Shown one piece after another: positions 35,601 to 46,166 of a stretch of 64,000 bases of DNA. Source of the stretch: Amaranthus tricolor (lineage: Eukaryota > Streptophyta > Magnoliopsida > Caryophyllales > Amaranthaceae); contig NC_080057.1 in NCBI RefSeq assembly GCF_026212465.1, positions 22,951,647 through 23,015,646 of the forward strand. The letters run 5' to 3'. The notes under the pieces are model-generated. The model did not search any database and was not told where the DNA came from. It was given only the letters and a program-made list of their open reading frames with translations. Every line of letters starts with the position of its first letter. Position 1 is the first letter of the stretch. A program made the position numbers and the translations under genes.

Positions 35601-37858
35601 TCCGTTTCCTTTTCCATTTTCGCTGCTTCAGAATCCCCCACAATAGCTACTCCAGATCTCACGGCTTCAACAACATCAACATTAATCTCGTCTACAATAG
35701 AGTCCTCTTCACCTAGAACCTTCACCTCATCTTCTTTCAAGGATTTAGAATCCACATCAGCAGGTTCTTCTACTACAGAATCCTCCACTGTCGAAACAAA
35801 TTCTTCAATAACATTATTTTCGGCCTCTGTAGGTGCTGCACTCTCTGAGTCTTTTGCTTCTTCTACCTCCCCAACAACTTCAACAGCATCAACATTCTTA
35901 TCAGTTAACTTCTCCCCAGTAACTTCAGCACCTTCAACAGACTCCTCTAGAGCAGGTTTTTCTGCAACACTACCCTCCAATGTTGAAACAAAATCTTCAA
36001 TAACATTGTTTTCAACATCTGTAGTTTCTTTGCTCTCTAAGTCTTTTGTTCCCTCTACTTCCCCAACAATGGCAGCTCCAGACCGTAAAGCTTCACCAGC
36101 ATCAACACGAATTGAATCCACGATAGAATCCTCCTCATCAGTTAATTTCACTTGACTACCTTCAACAGACGCAGACTCATTCAATGCAGGCTCTTCAACC
36201 ACAGTTGTATCCTCTTCCCCTACTTGAACTTCAGATTCCACCTCATTATCCTTATCTCCAGCAACAGTTTCCGCAGACTCGACATTGGAGTCCAGCTTTT
36301 CTTCTTCTACCTGAACAACAGCAACCCCTGACTTTACTGCTTCAACAACATCCACATTTATGGAATCCACAACAGCATCCTCCTCATTAACCAACTCAAC
36401 ATCTAATTTATCATCACCACCAACAGTCTTATCCTCTAATGGATCACCCACTATCTTCTCGTTTGCTTCTTCAAAGATCTCGTCCTCACTCTCTCTCTCC
36501 TCATCATCATCACCCGAAACCCTAACTCTAGGAGCCTTATTAACACCAAATGACCTACTCAATTCAGACTCAACTTCACCATTATCCTCCCCTCCACTAA
36601 CATCCTCAACTTCATCATCATCCCCATCATCTGAAATCTCAGCCACGGGCAAACCTATCTTCGGATCCCCAATTCCTGGTGAAACTACATCAGACCCAGA
36701 TGCAAGGGTATCAATTTCACCTACCTCAATTGATTTTACTAGGGTTTCATCATCTACAGCAGGTTTTTCTGCAACACTATCCTCCAATGTTGAAACAAAA
36801 TCTTCAATAACATTGTTTTCAGCATCTGTAGTTTCTTTGCTCTCTAAGTCTTTTGTTTCCTCTACTTCCCCAACAATGGTAGCTACAGACCGTAAAGCTT
36901 CACCAGCATCGACACGAATCGAATCCACGATAGAATCCCCCTCATCAGTTAACTTCACTTCACTAACTTCAACAGACGCAGACGCATCCAACGCAGGCTC
37001 TTCCACCACAGATGTGTCCTCCTCCCCTACTTGAACTACAAATTCCACCTCACTATCCTTATCTCCTACAACAGTTTCCTCAGACTCGACATTAGAGTCC
37101 AGCTTTTCTTCTTCTACCTGAACAACAGCAACCCCTGACCTTACTGTTTCAACAACATCCACATTTACGGAATCCACAACAGCATCCTCCTCATTAACCA
37201 ACTCAACATCTACTTTATCATCACCATCAACAGTCTTATCGTCTAATGGATCACTCTCTATCTTCTCGTTTGCTTCTTCAAAGATCTCGTCCTCACTCTC
37301 TCCCTCCTCCTCATCATCACCCGAAACCCTAACTCTAGGAGCCTTATTAACACCAAATGACCTACTCAATTCAGACTCAATTTCACCATTATCTTCCTCT
37401 CCACTAACATCCTCAATTTCATCATCATCCCCATCATCTGAAACCTTCGCCACGGGCAAACCTACCTTCGGAGCCCCAATATCTGGTGAAACTACATCAG
37501 ACCCAGATGCAAGGGTATCAATTTCACCTAGCTCAATTGGTTTTTCTAGGGTTTCATCATCTGAGTCAGCTAAACCTGTCTCAAATTCATCCTCACCATT
37601 AACAAAACTTCCATTATTCCCACTACTAGCGGAAGTACTACTAATACTACTATTACTATTTTCATTAATACTACTAGTAGCTAAATTCATTTTATTTTCA
37701 TCGTTTTCAATCAAATTTTCAGGAGAATTATTCGTTTCAACAGTATAATCAGTGTCAAAATCATCATCATCGTCATCATCATGAGAAGGTAAAGCACGAA
37801 TACCTGATGGTTGTTTAGCAAGAAGCGACGTCGTATCCACTTGAGACCCAGACTCCAT
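32662..37858 (-). CDS. TOC159: translocase of chloroplast 159-type preprotein receptor (TOC159)
   Basis: Two exons, 37858-35552 (769 codons) and 35460-32662, joined in phase 0 at ANSSE/IVDVEDL: 1,701 residues. The start is the ATG of MESGSQVDTT; the frame upstream has no ATG. About 1,000 residues of acidic (A) domain come first. A GTPase domain follows, with P-loop GKTGVGKS near residue 1065, G3 DAPG near 1110 (TOC receptors commonly have DTPG), and conserved LLLYVDRLDSQTRDLNDLP and LVENHPACRKNREG segments. A C-terminal membrane-anchor (M) domain follows, with PFKPLRKTQLAKL, LPPSFDSD and HGWDHDCGYDG. Known role: a GTP-regulated receptor for preprotein transit peptides in the TOC complex of the outer chloroplast envelope. 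At 1,701 residues it is longer than the roughly 1,500 usual, because of an 807-bp duplication in the A domain. Confidence 0.95.
35950..37563 (-). repeat. 807-bp in-frame tandem duplication in the TOC159 acidic domain
   Basis: Two adjacent copies of a 269-codon unit: about 37563-36757 and 36756-35950. GEIDTLASGSDVVSP begins each unit, and ELSRSFGVNKAPRVRVSGDD, DSIVDSIRVDAGEALRS and NNVIEDFVSTLE recur at fixed spacing. The AAGGGTATCAATTTCACCTA word at 36704 recurs at 37511. Copies are nearly collinear and keep frame. A third, shorter and more diverged echo (ENNVIEEFVSTVEDSV, EDSIVDEINVDVVEAVRSG) follows downstream. Confidence 0.92.
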
Positions 37859-38046
37859 GGATTCAACTATTTCAATGGTGGAAGGAGTGTAAAGAATAGG
37901 GTTTTGCAAGGGTTTTGGGTGGATTGAATTATGAGGAAGGTAGCTAAAAAGGTGATAAGGAGAAACAGGTAGAAAGAAACAGAGATAAGGTGAGAGGATT
38001 AAGCAGCTCTCACAAGAAACTTTGGGCCTTCCATCTTGTGCATAAT

Positions 38047-38058
38047 CTATAAATATAG
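38047..38058 (-). promoter_or_regulatory. possible TATA box of TOC159
   Basis: The minus strand reads CTATATTTATAG about 190 bp upstream of the start codon. GGAAGGCCCAAAG lies between it and the ATG, resembling plant site II (GGCCCA) elements. Assignment rests on position only. Confidence 0.4.
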
Positions 38059-40139
38059 CATATCGAGATATTTATTTTTTCCACTAAGCCAAAAAATAAA
38101 ATAAAATAGAAGTATCATCATAATAATAATTGTAATTTCACAAGATAGCATATAACTTTAATTCATTTAATATTTATTTTTATGTTCTCATTTAATTCAC
38201 TATTTTGGCGTTTAATTCATCAATGCTCTCAAATGTTTAACAATTTTGTTTTCATTCAAATTGTTGGCACTTTTGACAAAAGGTGCCTTAAGCGCTATTA
38301 CATAAACTATGATGTTCACTTAATGTACTTAATTAAGATTATAAAGTTCAAAAGGTGAATTTCAAGCACTAATATATATGTGCTTAACTAGGATAAATTA
38401 TAAAGACAAAAATTTGAATAAAAACAAAATTGTTACAACATTTAAGAGCTTTGATGAATTAAACGGCGAATTAAACGTCAAAATAGTGAATTGAACATTT
38501 GAAAGCATAAAAATGATTCACGGCAAATTATAAGGACAACAATCAATACTTAATAAGGGTAGAAATGTCAAAATGGTGAATTAAACGGAAATTGACAAGA
38601 ATTTAACAGAAAATGCTGTATGATACCATGTGGAAAAATCTTACAAAAATACTACCACTGACGTTCCATGAAAGTTTGATGCTACCATGTGGAATTAAAT
38701 AAATGATTTAAATGAATGGTCAAACTTAAAATATAAAAAGAATACCTTTGTAAATGAGATTAAAAAAAAATAAGACAAAAAAAAGTGTAAAATAATTAAA
38801 CTGAATAAAATAAAAAGTAGTACTAATTGGAAAAATAGTAAAATATTAATTAAAGTGAATAAAAAAAGTGCATTACACATTTTTCTTGAAGCTTCGTTCT
38901 TTTGCCTCAATTTTATTCTCTTAATTATTTATCTTTTCTGGTAATTAATAATTACTAGATAGATACTCGTGCTTTGTACATAGATTAATTCTTGATTTAA
39001 TTACTTGTATAAAAAAATTTGTAAGATTATTTATTTTTATATATAAAGGTTATTGGGTAATTTTTAAAACATTATATTTCTTTTAATATTTTCATTATTA
39101 TTATTGATCATAAGTTGCAGTATTTCTTTAATTTTTATTCACATATTTATATTATATTTTGATCTCATTTGTAATTTTTTCTCATTTCCCAATTAGATAG
39201 ATCTTTTTACTGTTTTTATTAACTTTTTCTTTGTATTTATCCCATTTTACATTTAAATCTAATTATATGAATAAAGGTGTTTTTTTTTGTAATATTTATA
39301 TCTTTTTTCTATAAAGAAGAATTTAGATTAATAAAAAGATATGTGTCCATGACATGTTGAATCCAAGCATTTAATGAGACCATTATTTTATAATGGAAAG
39401 ATATTAGGTGAAGGAACGTTAGCAATTTGCTAATTATTTTGTTAGATGTTGAATTTGTAATAATTGAAGTCTTTAATCATTATGTAGTTGGGTTTATTTA
39501 GTGTTATTTGCTAACTTATATATTGAACTTATTCATAGGCTGAAATTTTTTTTATGTAAAGACTTAGATGTTATTGTAATAATAATTATTTTTATTGTTG
39601 ACTCAAACTCTAAGAATTTAAGATATTTTCTGCAAATATTATGAGTTTATTAACTCAAAAAATATATCGTATTTAATTATTAAATGATTTATAGAAATAA
39701 GATATTAATTTTGTGCTTTTTTTAAAATTGGCACATCTTTTTTTTTATAGAAAATTGTTACATTACTTTAATAAGAAGTGAATAATTAATTAAGAGTTGT
39801 ATAGATATTCATTTTTATTATGGGAATAAAAAAGGTGTGGTTGCATATTTACTGTATTAAGAAATAAATTATAAATGTCAATCTTTTTTCTACCACATTA
39901 GCTTATAAAGAATGGGCGTAGAAATTTTTACCTACACTATGATATAGTTTGACACGTGCCAAGATTGTTTTTTTAGTAGTTTTTATAGATTATAGATTAT
40001 ATATTATTGATTATAGATTATAAATAGATAGGTAGATTATAGATAGAATCATTTTTGTATCCTCTTTTTTTTGCTACAATTTTTCTGGGATTTTATTCAA
40101 AATCTTTCACTCTCTATCGTCTTTTTGAATCGTTTGTAT
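38059..40139. other. intergenic DNA between TOC159 and LSM4
   Basis: No gene. Near 38610-38700 the words GATACCATGTGG and GCTACCATGTGG, with ACGTTCCATGAAA between them, resemble one end of the MITE at 62090-62351. At about 38960 and 39950, ACTCGTGCTTTGTAC and GACACGTGCC suggest the two sides of a further element, unproved. Tandem TAGATTATAGATTATA repeats lie at about 39985-40045. Confidence 0.4.
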
Positions 40140-40147
40140 TAGGGTTT
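40140..40147 (+). promoter_or_regulatory. telo-box upstream of LSM4
   Basis: TAGGGTTT, the reverse of the AAACCCTA telo-box common in promoters and leaders of plant ribosomal-protein and RNA-processing genes, lies about 85 bp before the LSM4 ATG. Confidence 0.5.
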
Positions 40148-40228
40148 TAAACAATTATTCAATTTTACAATTGTTCGTCGCAGTTCGTTGATATTCTGCA
40201 ATAATAATCAATCATCTCATAGCTAACA

Positions 40229-43200
40229 ATGGTAGTGTATTTCTATCATACTCTTTAACCTTTCCACCAAATTTCCCTCTTCTTGATTACTAGTTGGGAT
40301 TTTTGATTTTGTGTAATGATTTATGATTGATAATTTCAGCTTCCTCTGTCACTATTGAAGACTGCGCAAGGCCACCCTATGGTAAGGTCACTTCATACTC
40401 AATTTGCCGATAATTTTATTATTTTTCTTTTTGTGTTCTAATTTTCTTTTTGAACTAATTTTTGACATAACCAAAATTGTATTTTTGTTTTCCTTGTAAT
40501 AGTTGGTGGAATTGAAGAATGGGGAGACTTATAATGGACATTTGGTTAATTGTGATACCTGGATGAACATTCATCTCCGTGAAGTTATTTGTACCTCTAA
40601 GGTGATAGAAAGTCTGAATTTTGATTAATTTGATATAATTTCCTTGTCAAATGTATGTGGTTAAAAAAAATTTGTTCTGTTGATTGGTGGAAATCGATTT
40701 TATTGATTGAATTTTGGTTTCTTGTGCAGGATGGAGACAGGTTCTGGAGGATGCCTGAATGTTATATTAGGGGGAATACTATCAAGTATCTTCGAGTTCC
40801 GGATGAGGTAAGATTTTCATTCTTGTTGGCTTTCTCTTAAATTTTGAACTCATTTTCAGCAGTGAATTTCTTTCTTTTCTGGTTGAATGGAATGTTATGT
40901 AGTATAGCATAGTATATTATTGAATATAATGTGAAAATTATATTTGTTGAATCTTTGTGGTGAAAAGTCTAAAATATGGGGTTCTACACCCCTTTTATGG
41001 ATTAGACCATCTTTTCTGATGGGCCATTGTATGGGTCTCAATAAAGTTGCTCAAAACAACTTTTTAATCGATATAGTGATGAGATCAAAGGTTATGTTTT
41101 GACCTAATTTTATAGCAGTACAATACCCATTTGCATCTCCAGAAATCACCCAAAAGTTACTAACATTATTGTTAGGCACAATGGGTTTTGAAGTCTTGAG
41201 GTTTGGGATGTTATCTCCTATTATTAGAATATGAGCTGTTCCTTCCTGAAGTAATGATATGTTCCTTCCTTTCTGTGATCGTGATTGCCAATACTCGGCA
41301 TTTTCTTTTCCATTGATAGCTTACCAAATACTGCTCTTAGCCAATTCTATTGCCATTGCCAATGATGAATTCATATGGTCGCATAAATACATATGTGTCT
41401 GTGTCTTGTATGATGGTTACACTCTACAGAGTACAGACCAAAAGTTAATTTTGTAGTTCTATAAATTACCTATTTGTAAATTATTACCAGCTCATGCTAT
41501 GTTAACTAGAAATGGAGATGCTAAGGTGTTTCTTTTGCATTATTCTGCGGCCAGGGACCTTAACACTTCAACTTCAACCTTTTCCATCTTTAACAGATCA
41601 TTGTTTTGTTATGATATGACATCTTTGATTTTCAAATTTCAATATGTCATTCTTAGTAGAAAAATTCCCTAGTCATGATGGATCTCATTATGCGTACCTA
41701 AAACTAAATGGCATTTGTACGATATGAGGTTTCAAATCTTTTCTATTTTTGTCATGAATTCTTAGTATCAATTATAACTCGCCTGGTAGAACTCTGGGAT
41801 TATATTTTAATCCTAGAAGTCACACATTTGAGTCCCTTCAGGGCCACACTTGAGATTTTTCTGGTCGTGAACATCAGTATCTGGGAGTAATTGGTGCACG
41901 CAAGTTGGCCTTGACACCCAAATTATCAAAAAAACAAGAAAGAATTATTCTCAAAACAACACATCCCTTTTTTGTTGTGTGTTTCTGTGAATTTGTGCTT
42001 GATGCACCCAATTTGTGATGGGTTGTGTTATGCGCACCTTGCATCACATTAAAATTCCCGCGTATGGCATTGTTTTTGAATTTTCCTGCCTTTTGTTGTG
42101 AAATCCTAGTATCAATGATGAAGAATAAACAATGAATTTGTAACCAGATAAGGTCGACATATATTTCCTAACCTTGCGTTTCCTCACGGAATTACAAAAT
42201 ATCCGGTGACGTGAAGTGGGTACCTTTCCCCTAGCTACTTACGTGGAGAGGGTTTTCTGTGTAGTATTAGTACGTTCTCTTGCATTTGCATCTAAGGGCA
42301 AGAGTATCGTCTAGTTTCTTTTGCCTTGTTTAGGTGTTGTAATTAGAAACAAAAACTATTGGTAGTAGGGAAACGAAAACGATTCTTTCTCTATTCTTTT
42401 GGTTTCTTTCGTCTGATTACAGCACCTAGACACAGCAAGAATTGGAACCCCACTACCTGTTTACTTTCCCCATTCATACATCTTTGACTGTTGATCAACA
42501 TTTGGAAACTTGGATCCATATTTATATATGCAAAAAGAGCAAATTAAGAAAAATTGACTAAAAGGAGATAGAAATAGCAATTGCCTTGATACTTCTAATA
42601 TAGGATCGAGGCAGGCTTCATGTCTATTTTTGCTTCCTGCTGTATTTTTATTTAAATAGGTCATTCTAATTTGATATGTCATTTTATAATTCTTGCAAAA
42701 TATGTTTTCTACGAGTTTCTACCTTCTATCTAATTTACTCTCGATACTTTTTCTGGTTAGGTCATTGATAAAGTCCAGGAAGAGAAGAGTCGCACAGGTA
42801 TTATTTTTATTCTCTTATGGTGAAAGGTTATGCACAAAGTTGATTTTTTTGGAAATGATAGTTTTAAAAGAGATGGATCAGTTTGCATCATTTCTCAGTT
42901 CATGTATTAATCCTCTCAGATAGGAAGCCTCCCAGTGTAGGGCGTGGGAGAGGAAGAGGTAGAGAAGATGGCTCTGGGCGGCAGACCAAAGGCATTGGAC
43001 GTGGTATGGATGATGGCGGTAAAGGTGTTGGAGGTAGAGGTCGTGGTGGTCCTGGTGGGAAGCCTGCTGGGAAAGGTATGTAATTCTTCCGTAATGCACT
43101 ATTCATTCATCATCCTTAATTTGTAATTAGTTTTTAATCTATAAGTTAAAACATAGTTAAGTTGGATCTTGTTTGATTCGTCTCAATGCAAAGATTATTA

Positions 43201-43485
43201 ATATCAAAATTTTATAATTTTTTATACATAATTAAAGATATTAAGGATTGAATTAGTGCATTCGACTGTGTAAAAAGTCAAAAGGTGCAAGTATTTTGGA
43301 AGGGTGGAAGTATATTTTTCTAGTTTGCATCTAGTTTCCTGTTTAGAGGTATGGATATATTTGTCGGGCCTCACATGTTACAGAGCATTTCAAGGAATTA
43401 GGCGGAAGTTGACCATATACTTGGGCTGTACGTCTAAACTAGACCGTTGTTTTGTTTTCTCGCAGCTGGAGGCCGAGGTCGATGA
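40229..43485 (+). CDS. LSM4: U6 snRNA-associated Sm-like protein LSM4
   Basis: Seven exons join to 144 residues: 40229-40231 (ATG only), 40340-40381, 40503-40601, 40730-40807, 42761-42797, 42920-43075 and 43466-43485. All junctions are GT-AG and restore the known sequence. The Sm1 motif is in [20 protein letters not shown] and [13 protein letters not shown]; the Sm2 motif is in [19 protein letters not shown]. The tail is an RGG-rich segment ([24 protein letters not shown]), as in eukaryotic LSM4. LSM4 belongs to the LSM1-7 ring (cytoplasmic decapping and 5'-3' decay) and the LSM2-8 ring (U6 snRNA, splicing). Intron 4 is 1.95 kb and contains a SINE; intron 6 contains a MITE-like insertion. ATG alone forms the first coding exon, so the start depends on splicing. 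Confidence 0.95.
41755..41932 (+). mobile_element. putative tRNA-derived SINE in LSM4 intron 4
   Basis: An A-box-like CCTGGTAGAACTCTGG near 41779 and a B-box-like TTTGAGTCCC near 41830 are spaced as in tRNA-derived promoters. A unique body follows (CTGGTCGTGAACATCAGTAT, GTTGGCCTTGACACCC), then an A-rich end, ATTATCAAAAAAACAAG. Target duplications were not resolved, so the ends are approximate. Confidence 0.5.
43130..43315. mobile_element. Stowaway-like MITE remnant in LSM4 intron 6
   Basis: The interior ATCTATAAGTTAAAACATAG, GGATCTTGTTTGATTCGTCT and AAAGATATTAAGGATTGAAT matches the interiors of 6956-7199 and 30562-30801. The terminal repeats are not clear. Confidence 0.5.
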
Positions 43486-45316
43486 AATATTTCTAGGCTT
43501 GGTTACACTCATATTGCGGTGGTGTTTGCTGCTTTAGATGCATTTGCCACTGGTTTCGGATTCAAGTTCCCGAACAATCTGCATGATCGGGAAGACGTGA
43601 TTTTCAAAAAGAATCATAGCATGTGAATCAGGTTTATGGATTTAAGTTATCTAGTAAGGTGATGTAATGCATTCTTCGGTAGGTTACAATAGTTTGAGTT
43701 GTCCTCTCGTTAGTTGCTATTGGCCGATGCGTCATCTTCACTCGACCATCTAAACTGCTCAAAAACCGCTTGAAATTAAGGCCTTAAAGCTAGTTGCATA
43801 TGCAGCAATACATTTGATTTATGCATATGAAATTAAGCATATAAGTAGTGTTTTTTTTAGTAAAATTAGTAAGTTATCTATTTACATATGCCATTGTGAG
43901 TTTTGACACTTTAATATGAAAAGAACTTGACATGAATGATTAGAGCCAACCTACCTTCGAGGAAAAGTCTTTGTATAAATTTAGTCTACACTAAAATATT
44001 GTACGTGTTTCCATTCATAGAGTAGAAACGAGTGAAAATGATAATATTAAGAACATTGTACAATATTATCTTGTGAACTAAGTCTATATAAAACTTACTC
44101 CCTTTCTATAAGATTGTACTATTCAATTAGATTACTTGCAACAATTTGCTTTTGAAATTTGGATTTTAGTGAGATATTCATAGTATATGAAACTCCAAAG
44201 ATATTCTTTTATTTACTTTTTTACAATTTTCAAAATTAATTTAAATTATAGTACCAATAAATATACATCATGAAAAATTATAATTTTATGACAAAAAAAT
44301 ATGTTAAAATGATTTTGTTTACAAGATTTTTAAATCAATATATTCTATCTTCTGTTCTACCATGGATGCCCTATTCTTAGTTTCAATGATATCGTTGAAA
44401 AAGCTTGATTGCATATCGCGACCATGATACAATAAGCATTCTCGAGCTCTACATCTCAGAAAAATAGTTGAATCAATTTTTAACATTCTGAAATTAGCTA
44501 TTTTAATCGTAGCTAATATATTTATTGTCTAATTAATTATGTAAATTAATAAATTCAGCAAAGTAGTGGCTATGAATTATAGTATTTATTGAAATATATT
44601 TGTTGAGAAAATGTAGAAAAAATAATTCAACCACTACTCTAATTTTAGAATGCCAACGTTTTGAATATAGCTATCTCTATCGTAGCTGATAGATTTATCG
44701 TCTAATTAGCTGTGTAAATTAATTTGTTCGATAATAGTAGTGTTTATAAATTATAATAGTTGTTGGAATATAATTTGTTGAAAAAAATGTAAAAATTTAA
44801 CCATTATATTGATTTTGGACCCTCACAAATTGTAGCACTATGAAAATAACTCTCCACAACTAAATGCTACTCAAATTGTTATTTTATGAATATTAGCATT
44901 TCTTTACAAGTAGAGGTTTTAGCCTTATAAATTCACTACAATTAGTAAACGACTTAAACCACTGCACCGAATATGTCCGTGATCCTAAACTAATTAATTA
45001 ATTCATTTCATATATTTCAACAATCTATATTACAAAAATTATTAATCAAAAATCTAATTAACTACTCACATTCTATCTAAGTTTAATTAAATAATAGGAG
45101 TGTAAATTAAATTGTAAATATAGGCAGATAGTTGTGGAATAAATAAAAATTGTCAAAAATTACTTATAAAAATTTACTTTTGTCAATAACTATCTTCCAA
45201 TTTTTTTTTTTGTCAAAAACACTACCTACTAAAATGCATTTATTTGGCAAAACCTATAAAAATTTCTTTAATGGAGAAGTCCTTTTAAACGGAGAATTAA
45301 TAGTGTTGCAAGAAAA
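43486..45316. other. LSM4 downstream region, AT-rich, with a tandem duplication
   Basis: The first 200-300 bp should be the LSM4 3' UTR. At about 44465-44815 a 173-bp unit occurs twice: TAGCTATTTTAATCGTAGCT at 44495 and TAGCTATCTCTATCGTAGCT at 44668, followed in both by TGTAAATTAAT. No gene. Confidence 0.6.
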
Positions 45317-45791
45317 TTGGAAAATAATAAGTAAAATAATATAAAAATGTCAAAAAATGAGTAACTTTTAAACTTAATTTCGAAAATAAGCACTTTTTGC
45401 CCAGTTCAGAGGTTCAGCATTGTCGCTGTTAATAACAGCGAACAAAAAGGTTTGGTCAACAAAAAATCAAGATCTTTGTTCCCTGTTACTAATAGCGAAC
45501 AAAGATTTTGACCATTTTTTACCAGTTCTCTTTGTTTGTTGTTAATAACAGCGAACAATTACTTGATGCTATTTTGGGAATAAAGAAAACTGGTCAAATT
45601 CTTTGTTCGCTGTTAGTAACAGCGAATAAAAATCTTGACTTTTTTTGACCAAATTTCTATATCCGCTGTTATTAACAATGAACAGTGCTGAACCTCTGAA
45701 CTGGACAAAAAGTGCTTATTTTGAGAATAAAATTCAAAAGTTACTTATTTTTGACTTTTTTTATATTATTTTACTTATTCTTTCCAAATTA
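45317..45791. mobile_element. fold-back MITE with five spaced 23-nt palindromes
   Basis: Terminal inverted repeats of roughly 95 bp: the left TTGGAAAATAATAAGTAAAA... is mirrored by the right ...TTTTACTTATTCTTTCCAA. Both include AAAGTGCTTATTTT and CAGTTCAGAGGTTCAGCA blocks. Between them the palindrome TTCGCTGTTA-n-TAACAGCGAA recurs about every 58 bp (near 45424, 45479, 45536, 45602, 45661), each copy slightly altered. No coding capacity. The same design is seen at 11890-12290. Confidence 0.8.
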
Positions 45792-46166
45792 CAATATCAA
45801 GTAGTTAAATAATTCAGCTTAACGCTAAATAACAAGTTCAAAAATTTGTGTATCCATTAAATAATCAGTGTTACAAGAATATGGACCAAATTAGAGGTGT
45901 TCAATGAGACGGGTCAAAGGTTGAATCACTTTTAAACTGATCATTAACAGGTCGGGCCAATAACAGGTCGATTACGGGCCATTTTCGGACTTTGATGTAA
46001 ATGGTCAGGCCAGATGACAGTCGACAAAATGGACTACAAAATCAAACTAAAAGATCATTGGATGAATTTTTTAAAATGGATCGGAGCAGGTCAAGTCTAA
46101 GCGGGCTTTGACCCATCCCAACCCATTAAAAACTCGACCTGACCCGATTAACAGCTTTAGACCAGA
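45792..46166. other. intergenic DNA downstream of GAUT10
   Basis: Contains GGTCGGGCC, GGTCGATTACGGGCC and CTCGACCTGACCCG words at about 45950-46150, a style seen in several dispersed plant repeats. Similar words occur at 50040-50290 and 63640-64000. No boundaries found. The GAUT10 3' UTR should be here. Confidence 0.4.

Noticed and set aside
35589..37034. Plus-strand frames of 188 and 224 codons rich in Ser/Thr/Pro opposite TOC159
   Set aside because: They are antisense shadows of the Glu/Asp/Val-rich acidic domain. GAA/GAT/GTT-rich codons give long Ser/Thr-rich frames on the other strand, and there is no independent start context, splice logic or domain.
42878..43126. Frames on both strands over the LSM4 RGG region (His/Tyr/Leu- or Pro-rich)
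   Set aside because: Shadows of the Gly/Arg-rich exon 6 of LSM4.
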